Source: an endosymbiont of Escarpia spicata
GTDB lineage: Bacteria > Pseudomonadota > Gammaproteobacteria > Chromatiales > Chromatiaceae
Reading direction: 5' to 3'
Length of the DNA: 64,000 nt
Assembly (NCBI GenBank): GCA_003349915.1
Contig: QFXE01000010.1
Span: 1 to 64,000 of the forward strand
Shown: in pieces, positions 39,419 to 48,432 of the stretch
Position numbering within the stretch: the stretch's first letter is position 1
Layout: every line of letters starts with the position of its first letter
Translations under genes and position numbers: made by a program
Notes under the pieces: model-generated
What the model saw: only the letters and a program-made list of their open reading frames with translations
Told to the model about the DNA's origin: nothing
Databases searched by the model: none

Positions 39419-40480
39419 TTATGGATCCGCGTGCTGTTCACGGATCTCGATCAGCTTATCGAGAATGGTGTTGAATGCGGTGACCAGGGTCGGATCAAAG
39501 TGGATACCGGACTGCTCATTGATCAGTTTCATCGCGTCCTCAATTGGCCAGGCGGACTTGTAGGGACGAGACATGGTCAGAGCATCGAAAACGTCGGCAA
39601 TAGCAACGATACGGCCCTTGATCGGAATATGATGGCCTTTCAGTCCTTTCGGATACCCGCTGCCATCCCATTTTTCATGGTGCATCAGCGCGATAGTACG
39701 GGCACATTCGATGAGCGGGTTGGAACCACCCCGGAGAATTTTGGCGCCGATAGTGGTATGCGTCTTCATTATCTCCCACTCATCAGCATCCAGCTTTCCC
39801 GGCTTCAGCAGAATCTTGTCTGGAATACCAATCTTGCCGATATCATGCATAGGCGCTGCATAGAGTATTCGCTCCGCCTCATCCGTGCTTAGCCCGATCT
39901 GTATGGCAAGAAGCCTGGAGTAGTGTCCAACACGAACAGTGTGTTCTCCCGTTTCGGTATCACGGAACTCTGCGGCATATCCCAGGCGTTTGACGATCTC
40001 CGCCTGGGTTTCCAATAGCTCTCTGGTTTTTGCTCTGACCGCATGTTCCAGGGTCGAACTGTAGTGAGTGAGCAGTTTGTGGGCGAGAGAGACTTCAAGC
40101 AGATTGTAGGCGCGGCTCAACACCTCTTCGCTGTCGAAAGGTTTGACCAGGAAATCCTTGGCGCCCCCCCGCAAGGCCCGCAAACGCGTCTCCCGATCAC
40201 CTATCGCAGTGAGCACCAGCACCGGCGGTGGGGGTTCGTACTTCTGCTCGCTGAAATGCGACATTACCTCGAATCCGTCCATACCCGGCATGTTGAGATC
40301 CAACAGTACCAGATCGAAGCGTTGCTGCTTGAAAAGCGCTACGGCCTCTTTTGGATCTGTAGTGGATTGGACGTTTGGATAGCCGGAGTTCTCAAATATC
40401 TCCTCCACCACGAGGAGATTCAACGGTTCGTCATCAACTACCAGAATCAGCCCGGATTTGATTTCCGACTCGGTGATCAT
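39419..40480 (-). CDS. receiver-HD-GYP cyclic-di-GMP phosphodiesterase
   Basis: This 353-residue RpfG-like protein has a receiver domain (about 10-130) with VDDEPLN, phospho-acceptor Asp in VLLDLNMPG and VKPFD. A helical linker leads to an HD-GYP domain (about 165-345) with metal-binding MHDIGKIGIPD, HHEKWDGSGYPKGL and ADVFDALTM. It hydrolyses c-di-GMP when phosphorylated. It converges on the sensor cluster, and its receiver resembles that of the gene at 38136, so it is a likely output of the same phosphorelay. The frame is intact. No clear ribosome-binding site was seen. Confidence 0.92.
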   Translation of the reverse strand: MITESEIKSGLILVVDDEPLNLLVVEEIFENSGYPNVQSTTDPKEAVALFKQQRFDLVLLDLNMPGMDGFEVMSHFSEQKYEPPPPVLVLTAIGDRETRLRALRGGAKDFLVKPFDSEEVLSRAYNLLEVSLAHKLLTHYSSTLEHAVRAKTRELLETQAEIVKRLGYAAEFRDTETGEHTVRVGHYSRLLAIQIGLSTDEAERILYAAPMHDIGKIGIPDKILLKPGKLDADEWEIMKTHTTIGAKILRGGSNPLIECARTIALMHHEKWDGSGYPKGLKGHHIPIKGRIVAIADVFDALTMSRPYKSAWPIEDAMKLINEQSGIHFDPTLVTAFNTILDKLIEIREQHADP

Positions 40481-40653
40481 GCGTAATCCATCATATTGGT
40501 GCGGAAATCAAATGCTATTCGCCCTGCAGGTGGTGTTTGAGTAAATTGACGAATATTGATTTGTTGCATTGTTTAGTTGCATTGTTTAATGGATGTTTTG
40601 TACATTGTCGAAAATAGTGATTGGTTAATGATAACTATCAAAGTTGACATAGC

Positions 40654-41010
40654 ATGATGATCATAGCAAATATTCTGGTAGGGTTTGTCGCCTTTCTTCA
40701 TGTTTGTTTCCTTGTTCTTGAAATGTTCCTTTGGGATAAACCATTTGGTCTGCGGACATTTGGTCATACGAAGGAATTTGCTGGAGTATCAAAGACCCTG
40801 GCAATGAACCAGGGACTCTATAACGGGTTCCTGGCGGCTGGGCTTATTTGGGGTCTTTGCCTGGGTTCGGCAGGGAACTCAATCAAGATATTTTTTTTGA
40901 GTTGCGTCGTGATCGCTGGAATTTTCGGTGGGATAACAGCAAGTCAAAAGATACTGTTGTTTCAGGCGTTACCGGCGTTTTTGGCGCTCGTTGCTCTATT
41001 TCTTACTTGA
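40654..41010 (+). CDS. DUF1304 family membrane protein
   Basis: This 118-residue inner-membrane protein has four predicted helices and the DUF1304 pattern: an N-terminal FVAFLHVCFLVLEMFLW, the polar segment KEFAGVSKTLAMNQGLYNG and glycine-rich later helices. Function is unknown for the family. It is a single gene between convergent or unrelated neighbours. The preceding 170 bases are AT-rich and presumably hold its promoter. Confidence 0.85.
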   Translation: MMIIANILVGFVAFLHVCFLVLEMFLWDKPFGLRTFGHTKEFAGVSKTLAMNQGLYNGFLAAGLIWGLCLGSAGNSIKIFFLSCVVIAGIFGGITASQKILLFQALPAFLALVALFLT

Positions 41011-41089
41011 GCGCACCAAATTTTCCAGGCGGTCTATCAGGGATTGTCTTGCAATCATTAACCAGTGCCCGTCCAGTATCCCATGTCCA

Positions 41090-41171
41090 ACCACGAAGAA
41101 CACGAAGAACACGAAGGATACTAAGAAAATATATTGTCATATCAATTCCTTACCTTCGTGCACTTCGTGGT
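41090..41171. repeat. CACGAAG-type inverted repeat
   Basis: ACCACGAAG with two further CACGAAG-containing units (41090-41118) pairs with CCTTCGTGCACTTCGTGGT (41153-41171). Similar CACGAAG/CTTCGTG hairpins occur between genes in many bacteria. It separates the DUF1304 gene and lpxC, which converge, and may act as a transcript end for both. Confidence 0.75.
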
Positions 41172-41176
41172 GAAAA

Positions 41177-42142
41177 CTATAGGACCTGTCGAATATCCGC
41201 CTGTTTCAACAATACCTCCTCACTTTCCCGTTCTGCTTGAATCGGCTCTCCAAAAAGCTGTTGAAATTCATCAACTGCAATATAGGACCAGGCTGAGCGT
41301 TCACTGAATAACTGCTTCATCAAGGCACGATTGAGCGAATGACCAGGTTTGTAGGCGTAGTAGTGGCCAAATATCGGTACGCCCGCAAGCGCAAGATCAC
41401 CAAAAGCGTCGAGCACCTTGTGGCGTACAAACTCATTGTCATAGCGCAGTCCACCTTCATTGACGATGCGTTCCCCATCCACCAGCACTGCATTGTTCAA
41501 CGATCCTCCCAGGGCAAGTCCACGACTCCGCAGCGCATTCAATTGCTGAGCGAAGCCAAAAGTCCTTGCTCTTGCGATATCGTTTCTGAACGCCTCATTC
41601 ACCAACTCCACGGAGAATGTCTGAGCGCCGACCGCGGTACCTGGGAAATCGATGGCAATCGTAATCCTGGGCGTGGGATGCGGCATCAGGATGGCGAACT
41701 TGTCACCCTCGCGAACCTCAATCGGCCGCTGTACCCATATTGCATGCCGGGGCGCACTCTGTTTCCGTGTACCAATGCGCTCGATGGTGGTGGCGAAGGG
41801 TGCCGCACTGCCGTCCATGATTGGGACTTCCGGACCATCCACTTCAACCAAAGCGTTATCCACGCCGCAGCCGAAGAGGGCGGCCATCAGATGTTCTACC
41901 GTATCGACGGTTGTTCCCTGTTTATTCATCAGGGTCGTTGACATGGTTGTGGCATGCACGTTGTACCAGCGTGCAGGGATCAATCCTGTGCCTGGCTCAA
42001 CATCTCTGCGCAAAAAGTAGATCCCACTGCTGTCCATGCTCGGTTTAAGTGTGATCTTGGCTCTTTTGCCGCTATGCAAGCCGATACCCACGAAACTGAT
42101 GGGTTCCCGAAGGGTTTTCTGATATTGGATATGATTGTTCAT
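41177..42142 (-). CDS. lpxC: UDP-3-O-acyl-N-acetylglucosamine deacetylase LpxC
   Basis: LpxC carries out the committed zinc-dependent deacetylation of lipid A synthesis. The 321-residue protein has the two-domain fold with zinc ligands in VEHLMAALFG (His near 84) and HKVLDAFGDLAL (His and Asp near 241-245), and the catalytic His in KPGHSLN. GGVG-type loops and the FARTFGF-equivalent ARARTFGF are present. AGGAG precedes the ATG. The gene stands alone, not at the end of the division (ftsZ) cluster where gammaproteobacterial lpxC normally lies. It may be a relocated or second copy. Confidence 0.9.
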   Translation of the reverse strand: MNNHIQYQKTLREPISFVGIGLHSGKRAKITLKPSMDSSGIYFLRRDVEPGTGLIPARWYNVHATTMSTTLMNKQGTTVDTVEHLMAALFGCGVDNALVEVDGPEVPIMDGSAAPFATTIERIGTRKQSAPRHAIWVQRPIEVREGDKFAILMPHPTPRITIAIDFPGTAVGAQTFSVELVNEAFRNDIARARTFGFAQQLNALRSRGLALGGSLNNAVLVDGERIVNEGGLRYDNEFVRHKVLDAFGDLALAGVPIFGHYYAYKPGHSLNRALMKQLFSERSAWSYIAVDEFQQLFGEPIQAERESEEVLLKQADIRQVL

Positions 42143-42236
42143 GGCACATCTCCTAGTGTCATGCTCAACACTAAAGGAGATGGTTTAACTGAGCTGGTCC
42201 CTTACCGCCAAACAGATGTCTGAAGGCGCCACTCGA

Positions 42237-43346
42237 TCATATTTGTGAGGGATGGATTTGGGTCCGTTCTCTGGACGTTTCCCTGAACTGCAGCGGACTC
42301 TGGCCGGTCCAGCGTTTGAAGGCGCGGGAGAAATTACTCGGTTCGCTGAAACCGAGCATATAACCGATCTCGATGATCTGGCGCTCGCTGTTTGCCAGGT
42401 ACTCCTGTGCCAGTTGCCGACGTGTCCCTGCCAGTATCTCTTTGTAACTTGTCCGTTCATTTTTCAGCTGCCGCTGGAGGCTACGCAGACTCATATGCAG
42501 ACTCATATTGAGTCGCTGTACAATCAACTCTTCACTGATGGTCCCGCCGGGCAGGGCGTCGATGATTTGTGTCCTGAGCCGTGCGGAAAGCGTCTGTGGG
42601 TCAAAGCGTTCCAGGTATTCGATGACGACCTGATCGTTTATTCTTGCCAAATCAGGGTTGGCGGTGGGCAGTGGACGGTCAAATGTTTCCCGATCAAACA
42701 GGATCTGGTTGCTAGCGCTGGAAAACGTGACGGGGCAGTCAAAAAAGTAGTGTCGGTAGCGGGTGGCGCATGTGGCTGGGGATTTTCTTTGCAGATAGAC
42801 GTAAATAGGATGCACTGTGGAACCGGCCGTGATGCGGGACATCTCCACAAACACAGCCAGAGTACCATCGATGGAAGCGGGGTCCGGTGTGGCACGGAAA
42901 CGTTCTGTGGAAAAGTCGATTCTATAGTGATCACCCTCTGGATTCAGGCTGATCTTGAATGCAGTGGAGAGGAAACGCTGATAACAGACGACCCGTTCGA
43001 TCGCTTCGCGCAGGCTGTTGCTCGAGATCATGGAGAGCCCAATCCCATGTAGTGCGGCAGGTTGCACCACATCTGCCAGTCCCAATCCGAAACACTCGTC
43101 CCCGGACCATTCCACAGCCAGCCGCCATGCACGCTGCATCAAGGGGACTGGGATTCGCCCATTCGGGTCGTTGTATTCATCGGGCCTGATACCCAGCTGT
43201 GCGAGAAATGCATCCAGGTCGAGACCCTTGGCAATGACGGCCTGGGCCAGCAGTGTGGCGGTACTGACCAGTGTCGTGTTGGTGCTCTGTTCTTCGGATG
43301 CCTTCATGAGCAACTTGGATATTCCGGATATTATTTTGTTGTCCAT
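42237..43346 (-). CDS. AraC-family transcriptional regulator
   Basis: The gene encodes about 369 residues with an N-terminal Arabinose_bd-like (OruR/ArgR-type) ligand domain (to about 215) and a C-terminal double helix-turn-helix (about 265-355; ISEELIVQRLNMSLHMSLRSLQRQL and IIEIGYMLGFSEPSNFSRAFKRWTG in sequence, each shortened here by family comparison). The start is uncertain. 43346 leaves only 18 bases to the divergent rnm start, and the ATG at 43307 (MKASEEQ) gives a more usual family N-terminus. The ligand is unknown; relatives regulate amino-acid, lipid or virulence genes, often divergent targets. Confidence 0.85.
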   Translation of the reverse strand: MDNKIISGISKLLMKASEEQSTNTTLVSTATLLAQAVIAKGLDLDAFLAQLGIRPDEYNDPNGRIPVPLMQRAWRLAVEWSGDECFGLGLADVVQPAALHGIGLSMISSNSLREAIERVVCYQRFLSTAFKISLNPEGDHYRIDFSTERFRATPDPASIDGTLAVFVEMSRITAGSTVHPIYVYLQRKSPATCATRYRHYFFDCPVTFSSASNQILFDRETFDRPLPTANPDLARINDQVVIEYLERFDPQTLSARLRTQIIDALPGGTISEELIVQRLNMSLHMSLRSLQRQLKNERTSYKEILAGTRRQLAQEYLANSERQIIEIGYMLGFSEPSNFSRAFKRWTGQSPLQFRETSRERTQIHPSQI

Positions 43347-43364
43347 AGGGTACAATTCGCCCCC

Positions 43365-44234
43365 ATGTTTTGCGAATACGATCTTCACAACCATTCCACT
43401 GCCTCAGACGGTACTCTGACGCCTTCCAGCCTGGTGCAAATGGCGGCAGATGCCGGTGTGCGCGTGTTGGCATTGACCGATCATGACAGCACTGAAGGTG
43501 TTCCCGAGGCGGTGGAGGCAGCTGCACGACTCGATATCCATCTGATTGCGGGGGCTGAAATCTCCGTGACCTGGCAGCGGCAGACGGTCCACATCGTGGC
43601 GCTGAATCTCGACATCGATTGCGGCGTGCTGCAAGAAGGTCTGAAAAGCTTACGCCAGCGGCGGGATCGACGTGCCGAGGAGATATCGCGGCGGTTGGAG
43701 AAGAGCGGAATTCCCGATGCACTCGAGGGGGCACGAAGTTTTTCTGACGGCAGACTGATCAGCCGTACTCACTTTGCACGTTATCTGGCAAAGATTGGCG
43801 CAGCTTCCGACGAGCGGGCTGTTTTCAAACATTTTCTGGTCAATGGCAAGCCCGGGCATGTTGCGGGCCAGTGGGCCTCCCTGGGTGAGGCGGTCGGCTG
43901 GATCAGGGAGGCTGGTGGGCAGGCCGTAGTGGCGCATCCGGCCCGATACAGGATGACGCGCACCAAACTGCGGCGTCTGCTGGCGGATTTTGTCGAGGTT
44001 GGGGGCGTGGGTCTGGAGGTTGTCTCCGGCAGCCACAGCAAGGATGAGGCCTTTACCATGGCCCGGCATGCTGAGGATTTTGGTCTGCTGGCATCGGCGG
44101 GCTCAGATTTCCACACACCGGAAAATCCCTGGATTGCGTTGGGACGATTACCACTGCTTCCCGATGGCTGCGCCCCTGTTTGGCAGGATTGGGGCCTCGC
44201 GTTAGAGAGCCCAATTCGGGCAATGTCAGTTTGA
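43365..44234 (+). CDS. rnm: PHP-family 5'-3' exoribonuclease RNase AM (YciV)
   Basis: RNase AM (YciV/TrpH) is a PHP-domain phosphoesterase that trims RNA 5' ends, including rRNA precursors, and degrades short nucleotides such as pAp. The 289-residue protein shows metal-binding motifs YDLHNHSTASDG at the N-terminus, LTDHDSTEG, GAEISV and, near the C-terminus, SAGSDFHTP. The ATG at 43365 was chosen because the PHP motif must begin within a few residues of the start. It leads the conserved order rnm-yciO found in gammaproteobacteria. Only 18 bases separate it from the divergent AraC gene. Confidence 0.9.
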   Translation: MFCEYDLHNHSTASDGTLTPSSLVQMAADAGVRVLALTDHDSTEGVPEAVEAAARLDIHLIAGAEISVTWQRQTVHIVALNLDIDCGVLQEGLKSLRQRRDRRAEEISRRLEKSGIPDALEGARSFSDGRLISRTHFARYLAKIGAASDERAVFKHFLVNGKPGHVAGQWASLGEAVGWIREAGGQAVVAHPARYRMTRTKLRRLLADFVEVGGVGLEVVSGSHSKDEAFTMARHAEDFGLLASAGSDFHTPENPWIALGRLPLLPDGCAPVWQDWGLALESPIRAMSV

Positions 44235-44246
44235 CGGACGAGAGAT

Positions 44247-44870
44247 ATGGCGCAGTTTTTTCAGATACACCCGGATAACCCTCAGCCGCGTTTGATCCGC
44301 CAGGTGGTAAATATCATCCGTCAGGGCGGCTTGGTGATCTATCCGACAGACTCCAGTTATGCCTTGGGCTGCCAGATCGGAGATAAAGGGGCGATGGAGA
44401 AGATCCGACGTATTCGCAAGTTGGATGAGAGCCACAACTTTACGCTTGTGTGCAGGGATCTCACTGAGATCTCCAACTATGCCAAGGTGGGCAATCAGGA
44501 GTTCAGGCTGCTGAAGACCCTGACACCCGGTCCCTACACTTTTATCCATCAGGCCACAAAGCTGGTACCCCGCCGGCTGCAGCATGCCAAGAGAAAAACC
44601 ATCGGCATTCGCGTGCCCGACAACCAGATCGTCAGGGATATGCTCGAAGAGCTGGGAGAGCCGATCATGAGCACCACTCTGATCCTGCCGGGTGACGATA
44701 TGCCGCTCACCGATCCCTATGAGATGCGCCAGATTTTGGATCATGAGGTGGATCTGATCATCGATGGGGGTTACTGCGGATTCGAACCCACCTCTGTGGT
44801 GGTGATGACGGATGAGACGCCGGAAATCGCCAGGGCAGGCAAGGGCGATGTCTCCCTGTTCGAGGTATAA
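44247..44870 (+). CDS. yciO: Sua5/YciO/YrdC family protein YciO
   Basis: This 207-residue stand-alone YrdC-like domain protein has the RNA/nucleotide-binding fold of threonylcarbamoyl-AMP synthases. The KxR-type pattern is seen in TDSSYALGCQIGDKGAMEKI and the following SHNFTLVCRDL. YciO proteins lack the strong threonylcarbamoyl-AMP activity of TsaC, and their role is unsettled. It starts 12 bases after rnm and ends seven bases before the M50 protease, in the same operon. Confidence 0.92.
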   Translation: MAQFFQIHPDNPQPRLIRQVVNIIRQGGLVIYPTDSSYALGCQIGDKGAMEKIRRIRKLDESHNFTLVCRDLTEISNYAKVGNQEFRLLKTLTPGPYTFIHQATKLVPRRLQHAKRKTIGIRVPDNQIVRDMLEELGEPIMSTTLILPGDDMPLTDPYEMRQILDHEVDLIIDGGYCGFEPTSVVVMTDETPEIARAGKGDVSLFEV

Positions 44871-44877
44871 TCCGCCG

Positions 44878-45564
44878 ATGGACGAAATCTTATACAAGCT
44901 TTCCATTTTTGCACTGCCCCTGCTGTTTGCCGTTACTGTGCATGAAGCCGCCCACGGCTGGATGGCAGAGAAGCTGGGAGACGGCACCGCGCGTATGCTC
45001 GGGCGGGTGACGCTGAACCCTCTCCGGCACATCGATCCTGTCGGTACAGTGATGGTGCCGATTGCAGTTTATCTGCTTAGCGGATTTATATTTGGCTGGG
45101 CCAAACCGGTGCCGGTCAACTGGAATAATCTGCACAATACCCGGCGGGATGTGGCACTGGTGTCCCTGGCCGGGCCGGGTGCAAATTTCCTGATGGCTCT
45201 GATCTGGGCGCTGCTGATCTATCTGGGATTATGGATTTATAATTCACTTGAATGGGTTGCGCGTCCATTGATCTACATGGCTGTGGCCGGTGTCCTTTTC
45301 AACGCTATTTTAATGGCGTTGAACCTGCTGCCGGTGCCGCCTCTGGATGGTGGTCGCGTTGTCTATTCACTGTTGCCGCCGAAGATGGCACAGGTCTACT
45401 CCCGTCTTGAACCCTATGGTCTGTTTATTGTTGTCCTGCTGTTGGCGACAGGTCTGCTGGGGATGATTCTCTGGCCCCTGGTCGGCTTGACCATTTCAAT
45501 CCTGCCGGCAACGGATATTGTGACTCAACTGATCCCCGTCATTCTCAGTCCCGCAAGGAGTTGA
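44878..45564 (+). CDS. site-2 protease family (M50) membrane metalloprotease
   Basis: This 228-residue polytopic membrane protein has the zinc motif HEAAHG (about 21-26) in the first helix and the second metal-site motif NLLPVPPLDGGRV (about 155-167), typical of small FwdE/Rip-type M50 proteins without a PDZ domain. It may cleave membrane-bound regulators or remnant signal peptides; the substrate is unknown. The ATG at 44878 fits the helix. It is the middle gene of a gammaproteobacterial rnm-yciO-M50-trpS-scpAB-rluB run. Confidence 0.9.
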   Translation: MDEILYKLSIFALPLLFAVTVHEAAHGWMAEKLGDGTARMLGRVTLNPLRHIDPVGTVMVPIAVYLLSGFIFGWAKPVPVNWNNLHNTRRDVALVSLAGPGANFLMALIWALLIYLGLWIYNSLEWVARPLIYMAVAGVLFNAILMALNLLPVPPLDGGRVVYSLLPPKMAQVYSRLEPYGLFIVVLLLATGLLGMILWPLVGLTISILPATDIVTQLIPVILSPARS

Positions 45565-45566
45565 TC

Positions 45567-46784
45567 TTGAATTCTGTTTCCGCACAGCACTCGCGCGTGC
45601 TCTCCGGCATGCGCCCTACCGGACGTCTCCATCTGGGCCATTATCACGGCGTGCTGAAAAACTGGGTGGAACTCCAGCACGAGCACGAGTGTTTCTTCTT
45701 CGTTGCCGACTGGCATGCATTGACCACTCACTATGACGACCCCTCAGTGGTTCCGGCGAGTGTGCGCGACATGGTGATCGATTGGCTGGCAGCCGGTGTC
45801 GATACTGAGAAGGCGACCCTTTTCGTGCAGTCCCACGTGCCGGAACATGCGGAGTTGCATCTGCTGCTCTCCATGATTACCCCGCTGGGCTGGCTGGAGC
45901 GGGTACCCAGTTATAAGGATCAGCAGGAGAAGCTGAAAGAGAAGGATCTGGCTACCTACGGTTTTCTCGGTTATCCACTGTTGCAGTCAGCGGATATCCT
46001 GATCTACAAGGCCGGATATGTTCCGGTGGGCGAGGATCAGGTGGCGCATGTTGAACTGACTCGTGAAGTGGCGCGCCGCTTCAACCATATATATGGGCGT
46101 GAGGCCGACTTCGAAGAGAAGGCAGAGCAGGCGAAGAAGAAGATGGGCAAAAAGAACGCCAAGGCGTTCGATCGATACCGCCGCGCCTATCAGGAGCAGG
46201 GTGATCTGGATGCGTTGACCTCGGCCCGCGACTTGCTCGAATCCCAACAGAACATCACCGACAGCGACAGGGAACGGCTGTTCGGTTTTCTCGAAGGGGG
46301 TGGCAGGATCATCCTGGTGGAGCCCCAGCCCTTGTTGACCAAGGCCTCCAAGATGCCGGGACTGGACGGCCAGAAGATGTCCAAGTCCTACGGCAATACC
46401 ATCTCTTTGCGGGAGAGCCCGGAATCTCTGGAAACCATCCTCAAGCGCATGCCCACCGACACCAACCGGGTGCGGCGCACCGATCCTGGCGATCCGGCCA
46501 AATGTCCGGTCTGGCAGTTTCACGAGGTCTACTCCAATGATGGGATAAAGGCCTGGGTGCAGGAGGGGTGCCGCTCCGCTGGAATCGGCTGTCTCGATTG
46601 CAAGGCGCCGGTGATCGAATCAGTGCTGGCGGAACTCAGACCGATGCAGGCGAGGGCGGAGGCGTTCGAGGCACAGCCGGAATTGGTGGACGACATTATC
46701 GCTGCAGGCTGTGAAAGGGCACGGGAAGTGGCGAAAGAGACCATGGCAGAGGTACGCCAGGTAATGTCTCTGGATCGCTTCTGA
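45567..46784 (+). CDS. trpS: tryptophanyl-tRNA synthetase TrpS
   Basis: This class Ic synthetase charges tRNA-Trp. The 405-residue protein contains the HIGH-type motif (HLGHY), KMSKS (GQKMSKSYGN) and the tryptophan-pocket region. It is about 70 residues longer than the commonest bacterial TrpS. The extra part is a Lys/Glu/Arg-rich insert (about 190-250; KAEQAKKKMGKKNAKAF) before KMSKS, as in a long-form group of proteobacterial enzymes. The start was set at the TTG at 45567, which lies seven bases after AAGGAG; the TTG at 45561 abuts it. Confidence 0.94.
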   Translation: MNSVSAQHSRVLSGMRPTGRLHLGHYHGVLKNWVELQHEHECFFFVADWHALTTHYDDPSVVPASVRDMVIDWLAAGVDTEKATLFVQSHVPEHAELHLLLSMITPLGWLERVPSYKDQQEKLKEKDLATYGFLGYPLLQSADILIYKAGYVPVGEDQVAHVELTREVARRFNHIYGREADFEEKAEQAKKKMGKKNAKAFDRYRRAYQEQGDLDALTSARDLLESQQNITDSDRERLFGFLEGGGRIILVEPQPLLTKASKMPGLDGQKMSKSYGNTISLRESPESLETILKRMPTDTNRVRRTDPGDPAKCPVWQFHEVYSNDGIKAWVQEGCRSAGIGCLDCKAPVIESVLAELRPMQARAEAFEAQPELVDDIIAAGCERAREVAKETMAEVRQVMSLDRF

Positions 46785-46798
46785 ACCGGCATTCGAAA

Positions 46799-47617
46799 AT
46801 GGAGCCCACAGAAACACATCCTCACCACCATCCTGAGCAGGAGGAGATGCCCTTCGCCGTGGTTCAGGGTGAGCCTTTGGCAACGCCTCCGACGGATCTC
46901 TATATCCCGCCGGATGCGTTGGAGGTGTTTCTCGATGCCTTCGAGGGACCATTGGATCTGCTGCTCTATCTGATTAAACGGCAGAACCTGGACATCCTCG
47001 ATATCCCTATCGCTGAGATTACCCTGCAGTATGTCCAGTACATCGAGATGATGGAGGATCTGCGACTTGAACTGGCAGCCGAGTATCTGGTGATGGCAGC
47101 GATGCTGGCAGAGATCAAATCCCGTATGTTGCTGCCGCGTCCGGTCAGAGAGGACGACGAAGGTGAAGACCCTCGGGCGGAACTGGTGCGCCGCCTGCAG
47201 GAGTACGAACGCTACAAGCAGGCCGCCGAGGATCTTGACGGCCTGGAGCATATGACCCGCGATAACTATCAGGGGCATGCCGAACTGGTCGACCGCCATG
47301 TTGAGACGAGGGATCCTGATGTGGATCTGAAAGATGTCCTGTTGGCCTTTCGTGACGTGTTGCATCGGGCGGATATGTTTACCAGCCATCGTGTCGAAAA
47401 AGAGGCGCTCTCTGTCAGGGAGAAGATGTCTCTGGTGCTGGAAAGGATCAACGGCGAAAGTTTTACTGAATTTACCGATCTGTTTGATTTCACCGAGGGC
47501 AGGCTGGGCGTGGTGGTCACTTTTCTGGCGGTTCTTGAGTTAATCAAGGGTTCGCTGGTTGAATTGGTGCAGTCGGAGTCCTTTGCTCCAATTCACATAA
47601 AAGCGGTGACATCCTGA
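46799..47617 (+). CDS. scpA: segregation and condensation protein ScpA
   Basis: This is the kleisin subunit that bridges the SMC heads (smc is at 15.4 kb). The 272-residue protein has an N-terminal helical domain (FEGPLDLLLYLIKRQNLDI, about 49-67), a variable acidic middle and a C-terminal winged helix (VVVTFLAVLELIKGSLVEL). A His/Glu-rich extension of about 35 residues precedes the conserved part. It is followed 14 bases later by scpB. Confidence 0.95.
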   Translation: MEPTETHPHHHPEQEEMPFAVVQGEPLATPPTDLYIPPDALEVFLDAFEGPLDLLLYLIKRQNLDILDIPIAEITLQYVQYIEMMEDLRLELAAEYLVMAAMLAEIKSRMLLPRPVREDDEGEDPRAELVRRLQEYERYKQAAEDLDGLEHMTRDNYQGHAELVDRHVETRDPDVDLKDVLLAFRDVLHRADMFTSHRVEKEALSVREKMSLVLERINGESFTEFTDLFDFTEGRLGVVVTFLAVLELIKGSLVELVQSESFAPIHIKAVTS

Positions 47618-47631
47618 GGAAATGAACCATC

Positions 47632-48432
47632 ATGTCGTCTAATGAAACACTGAAGCAGATCATTGAAGCTGCGCTGCTGGCGGCAGGCAGACCCTTGAGC
47701 CTGGATCAGTTGCAGGCCCTGTTCGAGAAAGAAGATGAGCCGGAAAAGAAGTCTCTACGGGAGATACTCGCTGAACTGACGGAAGACTACCTGGGGCGCG
47801 GGATCGAAATCAGAGAGGTCGGCAATGGTTTCCGCATCCAGGTGCGCAGCGAATTCTCTCCCTGGGTCTCCAAACTTTGGGATGAGCGTCCGCCAAAGTA
47901 CTCCCGCGCACTGCTGGAGACCCTGGCGCTGATCGCCTACCGTCAACCGATCACCCGTGGAGAGATCGAGGATATTCGTGGCGTCAGTGTCAGCACCAAC
48001 ATCGTCAAGACTCTCACGGAGCGGGAGTGGGTGCGAGTGGTGGGACATCGTGACGTGCCGGGTAAACCGGCGCTATACGCCACCACCAAAGAGTTTCTCG
48101 ATTACTTCAACCTGAAGGGGCTGAGTGAATTGCCGACGCTGGCGGAGATTCGAGACCTTGATTCCATCAATCGCGAACTGGAATTGAAAGACCCCGATAA
48201 ACTGGATGAGGAACCGACCGAGTCTGAACAGACGCCAGACGAAGTCATGGACGCTCAACCGGTGGTGGAAACAGATCAATTGGAAGAGAATGAAATCCCG
48301 GAAGATGAATCTGGCCAAAAGAGTGAGCATTCGACGGTATCGGAGACACAAGATACCAGTGTCGATGCCGAAAAAGATGAATTAGAGGCTGATCAGATTG
48401 ATCAGGCTGAGACCGGTCGTTTATATGAGTGA
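47632..48432 (+). CDS. scpB: segregation and condensation protein ScpB
   Basis: This is the dimeric winged-helix (kite) partner of ScpA in SMC condensin. The conserved two-winged-helix region covers about residues 5-185 ([45 protein letters not shown]). The last 80 residues are a very acidic, Glu/Asp/Gln-rich tail of low complexity (about 186-266). The tail overlaps the rluB start by eight bases. Confidence 0.95.
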   Translation: MSSNETLKQIIEAALLAAGRPLSLDQLQALFEKEDEPEKKSLREILAELTEDYLGRGIEIREVGNGFRIQVRSEFSPWVSKLWDERPPKYSRALLETLALIAYRQPITRGEIEDIRGVSVSTNIVKTLTEREWVRVVGHRDVPGKPALYATTKEFLDYFNLKGLSELPTLAEIRDLDSINRELELKDPDKLDEEPTESEQTPDEVMDAQPVVETDQLEENEIPEDESGQKSEHSTVSETQDTSVDAEKDELEADQIDQAETGRLYE

